The notes under the pieces were generated by a model that did not search any database, was not told where the DNA came from, and was given only the letters and a program-made list of their open reading frames with translations. The position numbers and the translations under genes were made by a program. Shown one piece after another: positions 51,630 through 62,400 of a stretch of DNA of 64,000 bases. This DNA is from Desulfobotulus mexicanus. GTDB taxonomy: Bacteria > Desulfobacterota > Desulfobacteria > Desulfobacterales > ASO4-4. The DNA lies in contig NZ_VDMB01000007.1 of assembly GCF_006175995.1 (NCBI RefSeq), positions 83,999 to 147,998 on the forward strand, written 5' to 3'. Each line of letters opens with the position of its first letter. Position 1 is the first letter of the stretch.

Positions 51630-52412
51630 TCAATCCATACGAAGGACAAAACCGTTCACCCTCTCTGACTCAAGACGGCCCAGCACAGGCCGGGCAGCAT
51701 CCCTGCTGACAAAACGCCCCACACGAACCCGGTACCAGATACCACCCACCTCATCTGTTCCCGCAACAACATAGGCATCAAAGGCCTGTTCCCGAAACTG
51801 CTGTACCATGCGGGCTGCATCCTCGGGATTTTTCATGGCTGCCACCTGAATTGTATAAGCTTCATTTCCAGGCACCGGCGAAGATAAAGGAGTTGCGGAT
51901 GTCCTTGCCTGCTGTCTGGATACAGCAGGCAGCGTTTTTTCTTCCGGCTTCTGCGCTACCGGCGCAATTCTCGCACTCAGGGGTTCCATATCCCTGCTTT
52001 CCCTTTGTGCAGAAGGACTTTCTTCAGGCTTAGCTGGTGTCCTAAAAGAAGCAGACTCTGCCATCATCAGGGGCTGAGGAGGCATAGGCTCCTTATCTCC
52101 ATCAAATCGTGGCATCTTAACGGGCAGATCTTCCAGCTGCAGTACTTCTGTATGCTTCAGGGATTCAAAAAAAGTCAGCTCCGGAACCTCATTCACAGGC
52201 CTTTGCTGCTCTTTTGCAAAAAAAGTCTGCAAGCGGGCTTCCATATCAGGAATATCAAAGGTGACTGGCGAGGTTCCTCTTCCCACCATAATCCCAAGGA
52301 CAAACATGGATACAGAGACAAAAAACACAAATAACATCCACTCCCGGTTTTTACTTATTTCCAAAGGCTGGCGACCTTCTTTTTTCTCTTCTTTCTGAGA
52401 ATTCCGGGACAT
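51630..52412 (-). CDS. SPOR-domain membrane protein
   Basis: A 260-residue protein with a short cytosolic N-terminus, one membrane helix (MLFVFFVSVSMFVLGIMVG, about 23-42), a variable periplasmic linker and a C-terminal SPOR domain (AYTIQVAAMKNPEDAARMVQQFREQAFDAYVV, then WYRVRVGRFVSRDAARPVLGRL). SPOR domains bind denuded septal peptidoglycan, so it is probably a division-site protein. ATG 52412 has GAAGGAG upstream and is preferred to ATG 52433. The gene lies just downstream of argS. Confidence 0.85.
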   Translation of the reverse strand: MSRNSQKEEKKEGRQPLEISKNREWMLFVFFVSVSMFVLGIMVGRGTSPVTFDIPDMEARLQTFFAKEQQRPVNEVPELTFFESLKHTEVLQLEDLPVKMPRFDGDKEPMPPQPLMMAESASFRTPAKPEESPSAQRESRDMEPLSARIAPVAQKPEEKTLPAVSRQQARTSATPLSSPVPGNEAYTIQVAAMKNPEDAARMVQQFREQAFDAYVVAGTDEVGGIWYRVRVGRFVSRDAARPVLGRLESERVNGFVLRMD

Positions 52413-52436
52413 GCCTTCTGCTCCTTCACGCATGCG

Positions 52437-54089
52437 CTACATTTCTTCAGGTGCAGAAATCCCCAGAAGAACAAGACCATTGCGGATTACCTGCTGCACA
52501 GACCGGATCAGCACCAGCCTTGCCGAAGACAATGCAGCATCCCCAGAAAGAACCTTATGACGGTTATAATATGTATGGAATGCCGATGCCAGTTCCATGA
52601 GATAAAAAGGAACCCTGTGGGGCTCCAGATTGGCACCGCTTAAGGCAATGGTTTCAGGAAAACGTGCCATATGCTTCATCAGAGCAATTTCTTCTGGTTC
52701 CTGAAGCAGGAAAAGTTTTTCCATATCTTCATGGATATTTTCATCGGCCGCCTTCCGCAGGATACTGGCAATGCGGGCATGTACATACTGCACATAAAAC
52801 ACAGGATTATCATTGCTCTTTTTCTTTGCCAGCTCCAGATCAAAATCTAAGGATGTTTCATAGCTGCGCATCAGGAAAAAGAAGCGGGCAGCATCCTTTC
52901 CAACCTCATCAACCACAGCCTTCAGGGTTTCAAACTCCCCGGACCTTGTACTCATGGCCACAGGCTGACCATTGCGTAGAAGGGCCACAAGCTGAACCAG
53001 TATCACCTGAAAACGCTCAGGATCCGTACCCGTTGCCCCCACAGCCGCCTTGATCCGCTTGATATAGCCATGGTGATCCGCACCCCAGACATCAATCACC
53101 CGGTCAAAGCCCCTCTCATATTTGTTTTTATGATAAGCAATGTCCGATGCAAAATAAGTGGTAATCCCGTTGTTACGAACCACCACCCTGTCCTTTTCAT
53201 CCTGCCAGTCAGTGGTCTTAAACCATTTGGCCCCATCCTTTTCATAGACAACACCGGAAGATTCAAGATCTTTCAGCACCGTATCCACTACACCCGTATC
53301 ATAGAGGCTCTGCTCACTGAACCACTTATCATGCACCACACCAAAGGCTTCAAGGTCTTCCCTGATACCACCAAGGATACTGTCTGCTGCAAAACGGGCA
53401 CAGAGGGCAACACCCTTTTCATCGTCTGCTCCGGCCAGTTCAGGAAAACGATCCTTAGCCTCAAGGGCCAGCTCCCTGATATAATCGCCCTGATAGCAGT
53501 CCTCAGGAAATTCCAGAGATTCACCACGAATCTCCTTCAGGCGCAGCCATACGGAGTTACCAAGGGTACGGATCTGTCTGCCGGAATCATTGATATAATA
53601 TTCTTTTTCAACCTCGTAACCGCAGGCGGAAAGAATATCGGCCATGGCATCCCCGACCACGGCACCACGCCCATGGCCCACATGCAAAGGACCTGTGGGA
53701 TTGGCACTGACAAACTCCACCTGAACCCGGCGGCCTTTACCGTCATCCACCCGGCCAAAGGTCTCACCTGCCCCAAGTACCCTTTGAACAATGGGCAGCC
53801 ATGCAGAAGGTTTCAAATAAAAATTAATGAATCCCGGACCCGCTATTTCTGTTTTTCCCAGAATGCCTGAATCATCTTCGATGTGGGAAAGGAGAATTTC
53901 CGCAATTTTACGGGGGGGCATTTTCTGGGTTTTAGCCCCGACCATGGCAATGTTGACAGAAAAATCTCCGTGGGCCTCGACTCTCGGAACTTCTATATCA
54001 AAGGCCGGAAACTCAAGGGATACGAGACTTCCTGCACCAAAGGCCCGTTCTATGGCCTTTTCAATCATGGCTCTTAAATGATCTTTCAT
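52437..54089 (-). CDS. argS: Arginyl-tRNA synthetase
   Basis: Class I synthetase charging tRNA-Arg, 550 residues. HIGH-type motif [15 protein letters not shown] (about 125-140) and KMSKS-like MSTRSGEF near 390 are visible, plus the N-terminal Arg-RS additional domain and the C-terminal anticodon-binding part with [11 protein letters not shown]. The SPOR gene begins about 25 nt downstream. Length and motifs are normal. Confidence 0.96.
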   Translation of the reverse strand: MKDHLRAMIEKAIERAFGAGSLVSLEFPAFDIEVPRVEAHGDFSVNIAMVGAKTQKMPPRKIAEILLSHIEDDSGILGKTEIAGPGFINFYLKPSAWLPIVQRVLGAGETFGRVDDGKGRRVQVEFVSANPTGPLHVGHGRGAVVGDAMADILSACGYEVEKEYYINDSGRQIRTLGNSVWLRLKEIRGESLEFPEDCYQGDYIRELALEAKDRFPELAGADDEKGVALCARFAADSILGGIREDLEAFGVVHDKWFSEQSLYDTGVVDTVLKDLESSGVVYEKDGAKWFKTTDWQDEKDRVVVRNNGITTYFASDIAYHKNKYERGFDRVIDVWGADHHGYIKRIKAAVGATGTDPERFQVILVQLVALLRNGQPVAMSTRSGEFETLKAVVDEVGKDAARFFFLMRSYETSLDFDLELAKKKSNDNPVFYVQYVHARIASILRKAADENIHEDMEKLFLLQEPEEIALMKHMARFPETIALSGANLEPHRVPFYLMELASAFHTYYNRHKVLSGDAALSSARLVLIRSVQQVIRNGLVLLGISAPEEM

Positions 54090-54147
54090 AGGCTTATGAC
54101 TTTCAAAAAAAATTCAAGCGACGTTTTCAGGGCCGACAAAGCGGGAT

Positions 54148-54179
54148 GCCGGAGTCCTCAATAATCAGGACATCCGGCA
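54148..54179. repeat. Hairpin between argS and the acidic protein gene
   Basis: TGCCGGAGTCCT pairs with AGGACATCCGGCA with one bulge or mismatch. It has no T-run and may be a weak terminator for the 54.2-kb gene or an RNA-processing structure. Confidence 0.45.
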
Positions 54180-54209
54180 CCGCCCGATGCAAGCAGAAAA
54201 TACCCTGCA

Positions 54210-54692
54210 TCAAATGTCTATATCTACACCACCATCATCATCGGCAAGCTTAATAATGCTGCCTTTCTTATCCTTTTCATCCAGCCCGTCCAGATCATCA
54301 TCAGTGTAGGCATCTTCTTCAACATCATCGTCCAGAAGATCATCAATGAGGTCAGCGGAATCCTCATCACTCTCATAACTGGCGGACAGATCCTGCTCCC
54401 TGGAAATAAAATCCATGTCATCAAACAAAAGCTCCCTGCGGTCCTCTCCATCTTTAAAAAGAGAGATCACAGCATCGGCAATGGGCTCTGCAAAACCAGC
54501 AGGAGGATACATGTTGTGGGTCCGCAATGCATTCACCAGAAACTCTTTTCCAGCTTCAATGGCGGCTTCCACGGTTTCTGATGTAAAATTTTCCTCACAG
54601 AGCAGAGAAAAAATACCAGTTTCCAGCTCGGCGTATTCCTTAACGATCAGGGAATTTTCTGCATCCCTGGATAAAATATACTTCTGCTTCAT
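54210..54692 (-). CDS. Acidic hypothetical protein
   Basis: A 160-residue cytoplasmic protein. Residues 1-95 are mostly helical (MKQKYILSRDAENSLIVKEYAELETGIFSLL, then a PADAV-type helix) and the C-terminus, about 110-160, is a run of D/E residues with short repeats (DDLLDDDVEEDAYTDDDLDGLDEKD). ATG 54692 is used because GGAG lies upstream and the family-like start is there; an in-frame ATG at 54770 has no support. Function is unknown; acid tails of this kind occur in RNA-polymerase- or ribosome-associated proteins, but no link is shown. Confidence 0.55.
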   Translation of the reverse strand: MKQKYILSRDAENSLIVKEYAELETGIFSLLCEENFTSETVEAAIEAGKEFLVNALRTHNMYPPAGFAEPIADAVISLFKDGEDRRELLFDDMDFISREQDLSASYESDEDSADLIDDLLDDDVEEDAYTDDDLDGLDEKDKKGSIIKLADDDGGVDIDI

Positions 54693-54856
54693 CGAAATCT
54701 CCTTCAGGTCCGACTCTTTCGGATCCGGTGTGGGAAGGCAAAATAAAACTTTTATATTATAGACGCTCACTCCTGTCTGTCAACAAAGGCCTTTGCCGAA
54801 TAATTTTCCAACCCCTTCATACCATACATACCAGTTCTTTTATGCGTAAAAAATCA

Positions 54857-54886
54857 TTGACCAGAAGCATTCCTTAATGCTATCTC
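54857..54886 (+). promoter_or_regulatory. Candidate promoter of the tRNA-Ser genes
   Basis: TTGACC and TATCTC are 18 nt apart; transcription would start about 8 nt before the first tRNA. Confidence 0.5.
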
Positions 54887-54900
54887 TTCTACCCGTTGCT

Positions 54901-54988
54901 GGAGGAGTGGCCGAGTGGCTGAAGGCGGCGGTCTTGAAAACCGTTGAGTGTCAAAGCTCCGTGGGTTCGAATCCTACCTCCTCCGCCA
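54901..54988 (+). tRNA. tRNA-Ser (TGA)
   Basis: 88 nt with the long variable arm of class II tRNAs. Acceptor stem GGAGGAG pairs with CTCCTCC, followed by G and encoded CCA. The anticodon loop CTTGAAA gives anticodon TGA, reading UCA/UCG and related serine codons. T loop GTTCGAATCC is normal. Confidence 0.96.
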
Positions 54989-54999
54989 CGAAGTTATAC

Positions 55000-55091
55000 G
55001 GAGAGATGGCCGAGTCGGCTGAAGGCGCACGCCTGCTAAGCGTGTATGCGTCAAAAGCGCATCGAGGGTTCGAATCCCTCTCTCTCCGCCA
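55000..55091 (+). tRNA. tRNA-Ser (GCT)
   Basis: 92 nt, class II with long variable arm. Acceptor stem GGAGAGA pairs with TCTCTCC, then G and CCA. The anticodon loop CTGCTAA gives anticodon GCT for AGC/AGU serine codons. Only 11 nt separate it from the previous tRNA-Ser, so the two are probably one transcript, ended by the terminator at 55124-55158. Confidence 0.96.
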
Positions 55092-55123
55092 CTTAATAAA
55101 TCCAAGAGAAATAGATATAAAAG

Positions 55124-55158
55124 AAAAGGGAGTGTCGAATGCGGCAGCTCCCTTTTTT
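55124..55158 (+). terminator. Terminator of the tRNA-Ser transcript
   Basis: AAAAGGGAG pairs with CTCCCTTTT around a loop of 15 nt, followed by a T6 run. Confidence 0.85.
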
Positions 55159-55340
55159 ATATTGCAGGAAACAGGGCAATAAGCCTGAAGTCAGAAAGGG
55201 CCCGAAGCATAAAACAAAGCTCTTTTTGAATTTAAAGATTGAAAAGCCTGAATCCGATGGCTAAAATTCATTTTTTTTAAGAAGACCATCTGCCTGCATG
55301 AAAAAAAGGCAGACAACCGGATTTTTACGGAGAAAAATAT

Positions 55341-56180
55341 ATGAATGACCCACAGACCCCGGAACACAAAGGTATAGCTTCCCTTTTCAACCATTCTGAA
55401 ATCAAACATTTTCTTAAAAACTATCTGATCTTTATCGGTATTGTTGAGGCTGTCATTTTCTTTGTCTCCTTCATAGGACAACTGGGACCGGAAAGCAGCA
55501 GCTTCCCATGGAAATCCTATTTTTTTGCTGCCTTTATTATTCCCGTAGCCATCACCTTCCTTTTGGGTATTTTTGTTGTCGGATTCAATAAATATCTCTA
55601 TGGCCAGAACCCCCTCTATGATGAAGATGCCTTTGCAGGAGATCCGGACGCCAGCAAAACCACCCTGCGCATACAGGCTTTTCTTAGAACAGTTCGCCAG
55701 CTACCCTTTCTCTTTATCCTTGTTCTCCTTGGACTGGGAGCCGGCATTGTCTATAAAGTTGAAGATATATTTGCCTTTATCGCACGTTTTGGTGAAAAAT
55801 CAGCACAGTACCTTCTCATTTCACTGGGCGTACTCCTCCTTGTAGGCACCATCTTTGCCATTCTCTGGATGGTTCTCAATTACAAGCTCCAGAAAAAGGC
55901 CATCACCTTCCGCCATCAATATAAAAATGAGGTTGTCAAACGCCTCGGGCTGGTGATCCTTGAAGACGACACTGTCATCAATCAGGACGGAGAAGTTGTC
56001 ACAACCCCCTCCTATCCACCCCATCAAGCTGAACTCCTGCCGCCCGGGATTAAAAAACTTAAAGCAACCTCAAAACCACCTATCCAGCTGCCCCCCGACT
56101 CCATCGATACCATGGGAGGAACCCGCAAGACTAAGACTCCGGGAAATTCTTCTTCAGATCATGGGGGCCAAGAATCTTGA
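55341..56180 (+). CDS. Hypothetical membrane protein with four membrane helices
   Basis: A 279-residue protein. Four hydrophobic segments occur near residues 30-50, 60-82, 120-138 and 158-180. A hydrophilic, proline-rich C-terminus of about 80 residues follows with PPSYPPHQ-like runs (TTPSYPPHQAELLPPGI). GGAG precedes the ATG. I do not recognise the family. Its last 50 nt overlap the convergent PilZ gene tail to tail, an arrangement usually kept only when both genes are real. Confidence 0.6.
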   Translation: MNDPQTPEHKGIASLFNHSEIKHFLKNYLIFIGIVEAVIFFVSFIGQLGPESSSFPWKSYFFAAFIIPVAITFLLGIFVVGFNKYLYGQNPLYDEDAFAGDPDASKTTLRIQAFLRTVRQLPFLFILVLLGLGAGIVYKVEDIFAFIARFGEKSAQYLLISLGVLLLVGTIFAILWMVLNYKLQKKAITFRHQYKNEVVKRLGLVILEDDTVINQDGEVVTTPSYPPHQAELLPPGIKKLKATSKPPIQLPPDSIDTMGGTRKTKTPGNSSSDHGGQES

Positions 56181-56601
56181 TATCATAACGCTGCAGATCC
56201 GGATTCAGCCCCCTGTTAAAAGCGACGCCAAAATCCATGTCCGCATCCCGAACCACAAGGCCGGTCATGCGGACATGGGCCGTCCTGGAACCGGGCAGGG
56301 GAAAAGCCATGCGAACTTCTGCCCCCGCAGGAGGAATATCACATGCAGCAATCCTTGCACCATCTTCAGATATATCCAAAATCATGCCCCTGTAAGCCCT
56401 TTCTTCCACAACAAAGTCTACCTCTGCCAGATAGGGAATACGTGGGCCTTTCCTCTTTTCCTGCTGCTTCTCCACATCGCCGCTCTCCAACCTGAGCAAA
56501 AGATCCCTGCGCTCATCATAACTCATGCCCAGAATATGATGCACAAGCCGTTGTGTAACATTTGCCAGGTTATCTTTTTCCGGCTTCTTATATTTTTCCA
56601 T
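56131..56601 (-). CDS. PilZ-domain protein
   Basis: A 156-residue c-di-GMP receptor candidate. The PilZ binding pattern is complete: RKGPR (RxxxR type) at about 50-54, followed by DISEDGAR (D/NxSxxG) at about 76-83 and the beta barrel PAGAEVRMAFPLP. The N-terminal 45 residues are a helical extension (LVHHILGMSYDERRDLLLRLE). AAGGTGAG precedes the ATG. Together with the diguanylate cyclase at 25.4 kb it indicates c-di-GMP signalling in this organism. It overlaps the convergent membrane-protein gene by 50 nt. Confidence 0.88.
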   Translation of the reverse strand: MEKYKKPEKDNLANVTQRLVHHILGMSYDERRDLLLRLESGDVEKQQEKRKGPRIPYLAEVDFVVEERAYRGMILDISEDGARIAACDIPPAGAEVRMAFPLPGSRTAHVRMTGLVVRDADMDFGVAFNRGLNPDLQRYDIKILGPHDLKKNFPES

Positions 56602-56779
56602 ATCTCACCTTTTTTCATGCTATCCAGCATGCATTGTAAATGAAAACAGATTTTTCTTTCCAAATTAACAAAGACAGGCATACCGAAAGGGAAAATCTTG
56701 GCAATAAAGGCACAGTCTGATAAAGAAAATCCAAGTATAAAAAGTCTGCTTCTTTTCACTATATCCATAAAAGCTGTAA

Positions 56780-57874
<1,095 letters not shown>

Positions 57875-57882
57875 TGCTCACA

Positions 57883-57912
57883 GGCAGTGGCCTTTCCGGC
57901 CACTGCCTTTTT
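57883..57912 (+). terminator. Terminator of leuB
   Basis: GGCAGTGGCC pairs perfectly with GGCCACTGCC around a five-base loop, and TTTTT follows. It lies 8 nt past the stop and 11 nt before the next ATG. Confidence 0.9.
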
Positions 57913-57923
57913 AAAGAGGCCCC

Positions 57924-58415
57924 ATGTCCGAAAACTGCTGGCTGGTAAAATCAGAACCCGATACCTTCTCCATTCAGGATCTGGCCCTGCGCCCAAACCA
58001 GACTGAGGGCTGGGATGGAGTCCGCAATTATCAGGCCCGAAACTTTCTCAGGGATGGTATGAAAAAAGGAGATCCTGTCCTTTTTTATCATAGCAGGATC
58101 AAAAAGCCTGCCATTGTGGGCCTGTGTTCCGTCGTCCGCGAAGGCTACCCCGATGCCAGTGCATGGCACAGGGATTCAGCCCACCCCGACCCCAAAAGCA
58201 CACCGGAAAACCCCATCTGGTATCAGGTGGATCTCTGCCTTAAAATCATATTTCAAAGTCCTGTTCTCCTTGAGAACTTAAGGAAAGATCCTCAGATGCA
58301 GGAAATGATCCTGCTTAAAAAAGGAAACCGGCTTTCCGTTATGCCAGTATCCACTGCCCATTACCGCCTTATTATGGAAATGGCGGAAATACCCATAAAT
58401 TCAGAACTGGCATGA
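57924..58415 (+). CDS. EVE-domain protein
   Basis: A 163-residue EVE (PUA-like) domain protein. The N-terminus ENCWLVKSEPDTFSIQDLA and the WDGVRNYQARNFLRDGMKKGDPVLFYHS motif are the family hallmarks. EVE domains bind modified bases in DNA or RNA, but the ligand here is unknown. It follows the leuB terminator closely and lies upstream of a convergent periplasmic protein gene. Confidence 0.9.
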   Translation: MSENCWLVKSEPDTFSIQDLALRPNQTEGWDGVRNYQARNFLRDGMKKGDPVLFYHSRIKKPAIVGLCSVVREGYPDASAWHRDSAHPDPKSTPENPIWYQVDLCLKIIFQSPVLLENLRKDPQMQEMILLKKGNRLSVMPVSTAHYRLIMEMAEIPINSELA

Positions 58416-58462
58416 ATGAGCGTAAAAAGAATGTAAAATGCCCACTCTCCCTTTCCTGCGGG

Positions 58463-59197
58463 TCAGTGTATAAAATCTGGAATAACCTTTTCTGATTCAA
58501 GAAAATTCCAGGCTTCTTCCAGCTTCTGCATCAGGATTTCTGCATCCTTCACCTGCTTTGAAACCTTTAGAAAAACCCCTATCAACTCAAGGGATGAAGA
58601 CCGCACCTCTTCTTCAATGGACATCACCCGCATAGCATGCTCTGCCGCACGCCGGTAATTGAGAAGATAGTCACCCCTGCCTGCAGCAAGCTGACGAAAA
58701 GCATGGATATGATCCGATGCCTCCATCAGCTCCACACCATTATCAGGATCCTTAAGCTCATTAATCAAACCGCCATAGCTGTAGCCCCTGATCACAATGA
58801 CTCTATTACCGTAAAGATCTTCTTTTTTTGCCGGAAGTTTTTTCTCACCAAAGGCATAAACACTCATATCAATGTTTGTTATATTTTTTTTACTGTAGAG
58901 AACCCTGCCTTCCAGTTCGGGAACATTTTTTACCCCGAGAAAAACATGACACCGCCCTTGGGCAATATTCCAGTAAAGCCTCCTAGGTGGATAAACGACC
59001 ATATCATAGGTGTATCCAGCATGATCCAGTATGCTGGTCAAAAATTCCATCAGAATACCGCCTGGCTTTCCATCCGGCCCCACTTCATACAGGGGTGGCA
59101 GATCAAGAATACCCACATGAAGTTTTTCCGGGCCTTCTGCCCCGGCAGGCCTCATAAGAATCAATAATAAAAAACAAAGGAATATTTTTTTCAGCAT
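58463..59197 (-). CDS. Periplasmic solute-binding protein (SBP_bac_3 type)
   Basis: A 244-residue exported protein. The signal peptide is MLKKIFLCFLLLILMRPAGA with cleavage after AGA. The mature chain shows LHVGILDLPPLYEVGPDGKPGGILMEFLTSILDHAGY, the opening of amino-acid-type solute-binding proteins, and later DLYGNRVIVIRGYSYGG. No ABC transporter genes are adjacent, so it may feed a distant transporter or act as a sensor. AT-rich region upstream carries its promoter. Confidence 0.82.
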   Translation of the reverse strand: MLKKIFLCFLLLILMRPAGAEGPEKLHVGILDLPPLYEVGPDGKPGGILMEFLTSILDHAGYTYDMVVYPPRRLYWNIAQGRCHVFLGVKNVPELEGRVLYSKKNITNIDMSVYAFGEKKLPAKKEDLYGNRVIVIRGYSYGGLINELKDPDNGVELMEASDHIHAFRQLAAGRGDYLLNYRRAAEHAMRVMSIEEEVRSSSLELIGVFLKVSKQVKDAEILMQKLEEAWNFLESEKVIPDFIH

Positions 59198-59418
59198 ATG
59201 ATATCCGATCTTAAAAAAACTTCTGCCCCAAAGGCCTTGCTGCAGGTCTTTTCTCTTTTACTACCACCCTACACTTTAAAAAGACTGGTTTTCACCTGAA
59301 TGCTATATTAGACTTGCCCCGTCTTTCTTCGGACAGACTCAAAAGAAAATGCATTCCCATATTGAACAATAGTTTTAGAAAATTATTTTTCTTCTAACCT
59401 ACACAAGCGGTCTTAACA

Positions 59419-62400
59419 TTGTCAACATATAAGCCAGCAAATAATAACTCTACAGAAAAAAGACTGAACCGCATACACAGGGCCTCTTCAGAAACCCTTA
59501 TTGCGGATCGTATGACAATTCGTAAAAAAATTCGAAGTTTCCGTCATGACATTAAAAAAATACCAGAGGAAAAACAGGAGCAGAACCTCATCTTCCTTGA
59601 AAAAAAACTAACTGAAGCAAAAGAACGTTTTTATGAACGCAAAAAGAAGCTCCCCCGGACCTCCTTTGACACAAACCTCCCCATAACCGCCCATAAAGAC
59701 GCCATAATCAAGGCCATCCAGGATAATTCCGTTGTCATTATTGCCGGAGAAACGGGTTCCGGCAAGACAACCCAGCTCCCCAAACTCTGCCTTGAAGCAG
59801 GCAGAGGCCAATATGGACGCATCGGCTGCACCCAGCCCCGCCGTATTGCCGCCTTAAGTGTGGCCGAGCGCATAGCAGAGGAGCTGCACACAACTCTGGG
59901 ACAGGCCGTTGGCTGTAAAGTCCGTTTCCGTGATCAGACCGGACAAGATACCATCATCAAGCTCATGACCGATGGCATGCTTTTATCAGAAACCCTGTCG
60001 GACCCTTTTTTGAATCAGTACGACACCCTGATCATCGATGAAGCCCATGAACGCAGTCTGAATATCGATTTTCTTCTGGGTTTTCTCATTCGTATTACCC
60101 AGAAAAGAAAAGACCTGAAAGTCATCATCACATCCGCCACCATTGATACGGAAAAATTTTCCACAGCCTTCGCAGGTGCCCCGATTCTTACCGTATCCGG
60201 CCGCATGTACCCCGTTGAGGTCCGCTATCAGCCCCAGCCCGAAGAAGAGGAAAAAGACAGCCCTTCCCTTGCGGAACAGGTGGCAAGGGCCATAGATGAG
60301 CTTGTGACGGAAGGCCCATTCGGAGATATCCTTGTCTTTCTGCCAACAGAATACGATATACGGGAAGCATGTGATCTACTCAGCGGACGAAATTATAAGG
60401 GGGCTGTCATCCTTCCGCTCTATGCCCGCCTTACAGGTACGCAGCAGCGCAGGGTCTTTCAACCAGCTGACGGCAGAAAAATAGTCGTTGCCACCAACGT
60501 TGCTGAAACCTCCCTTACCATACCCGGGATTCGCTACGTGGTGGATACGGGTGTGGCCAGAGTTCCTCGATACATACCAGGTATACGAAGCACAAGCCTT
60601 CCCATTGTACCCATCTCAAAATCCAGTGCAGATCAGAGAAAAGGACGTTGCGGCCGTGTTGCCAACGGGATATGTATCCGCCTTTACTCCGAAGAGTCCT
60701 ATGAAGCCAGAGAACGTTTTACCACCCCTGAAATCCTAAGGGCCAACCTTGCCGATGTTCTTTTGAAAATGACAGCCCTGCGTCTGGGAGACATACGGGA
60801 CTTCCCCTTTGTGGACAGACCCGCAGACAGATTGATTAAGGATGGTTACGATATTCTGCAGGAACTCGGTGCCATCTGCCCAGTAAAATCCCAGAAAAAA
60901 GAAACATCAGGCTTTGAGCTGACGTCTGTGGGAAAACGAATGGCATCCATCCCTCTGGATCCAAGAATTGCCCGAATGCTTGTGTCAGCAGAAGAACTCG
61001 GATGCGTCGAAGACGTAGCGGTTATCGCCGCTGGCATAACGGCCGTAGACCCAAGGGAAAGACCAGAAGACAAAAAGCAGCAGGCACTACAGGCCCAGAA
61101 AAATTTTGTCGATCCTCTATCCGATTTTATCACGCTGCTAAATATCTGGAAAAAATTTATCGAAGAAAGCCGGGGCAGTCTTGGTATCGCCCCTTTGAAA
61201 AAATTTACGGAACGATATTTTCTGTCTTTTAAGCGCATGCGTGAATGGCGGGATTTATCCCTTCAGATTATTGAAATGCTGGAAGAGACAGATATCAAAG
61301 CCGAAATAACACAGCAGCCTGAAGCAAGCCCTGATGCTTCAGGCCCCTTCAGCCCCAGATACGAAGCCATTCATAAGGCCATCCTGACCGGACATTTATC
61401 CAATATTGCCCGCAGAAAAGACAAAAACATCCTGCTGGCTTCCAGAAACCGGGAAGTGATGATTTTCCCTGGTTCCGGACTCTTCAATAAAAATCCTGAC
61501 TGGATTGTTTCTGCTGAAATGGTCGAAACATCAAGACTTTTTGCCCGATGCCTTGCTTCCATAGATCCATTATGGGTGGTGGGAGCAGGTGGCAGCCTGA
61601 TAAGTGAAAGCCTCTATGCCCCCCACTGGGAAAAAAACAAAGGCAGGGTCATGGCCTTTCGCAGACGCAGCCTTTACGGTCTCATCCTGACGGACAGGGA
61701 GTCAGTGCCCTTTGGCACAGAAGACCCTGAAACTGCAACACGGATTTTTATCCAGAGCGCTCTGGTTCAGGGAGAGCTGAAACAGCTCCCACCCTTTCTT
61801 ATCCACAACCAAAAAACACTAGAAGAAGTGCTTGCAAAGGAAGACCGTCTGCGTCGCAGGGATCTTTTTGCCGGAGAAAATGCGATCTTTGATTTTTACG
61901 CGTCCAGAATTACAGGCATCTTTGATATCAGAACCCTTTTAAATGAGATAAGAAAAAAAGGAGATGACAGTTATCTGCGCATGGAGGAAAAGGACTTGCT
62001 CTTTGGGGATACGGACACAAAAATCTTAGCCCTTTTCCCGGAAAAAGTCTCACTGGGTAAAAAAGAACTTTTCCCATGCACTTATTCTTTCAATCCGGGA
62101 GAAGATTCCGATGGTATCAGTGTACGGATCCCCCTTGACCTGTCTGCTGAAATCAACCCCCATGAAACAGAGTGGCTAATTCCCGGCCTCTTTTGCGAAA
62201 AAATAGAAGTTATGCTGAAAGGTCTCCCTAAAATCATACGTAAACGCCTTGTTCCACTACCGGATACGGCAAAGGACATTGCAAAGGAGCTGAAGCCCGA
62301 TGGCAAGCCCCTGGCCATGGCCTTAAGCCGCTTTCTCTACCAGCGTTACAATGTGGATGTAGCACCGGCCCGGTTCAATGAAATCGACCTGCCTGACCAT

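Noticed and set aside
54877..55182. 101-codon frame across the tRNA-Ser genes
   Set aside because: It reads through two clear tRNA genes.
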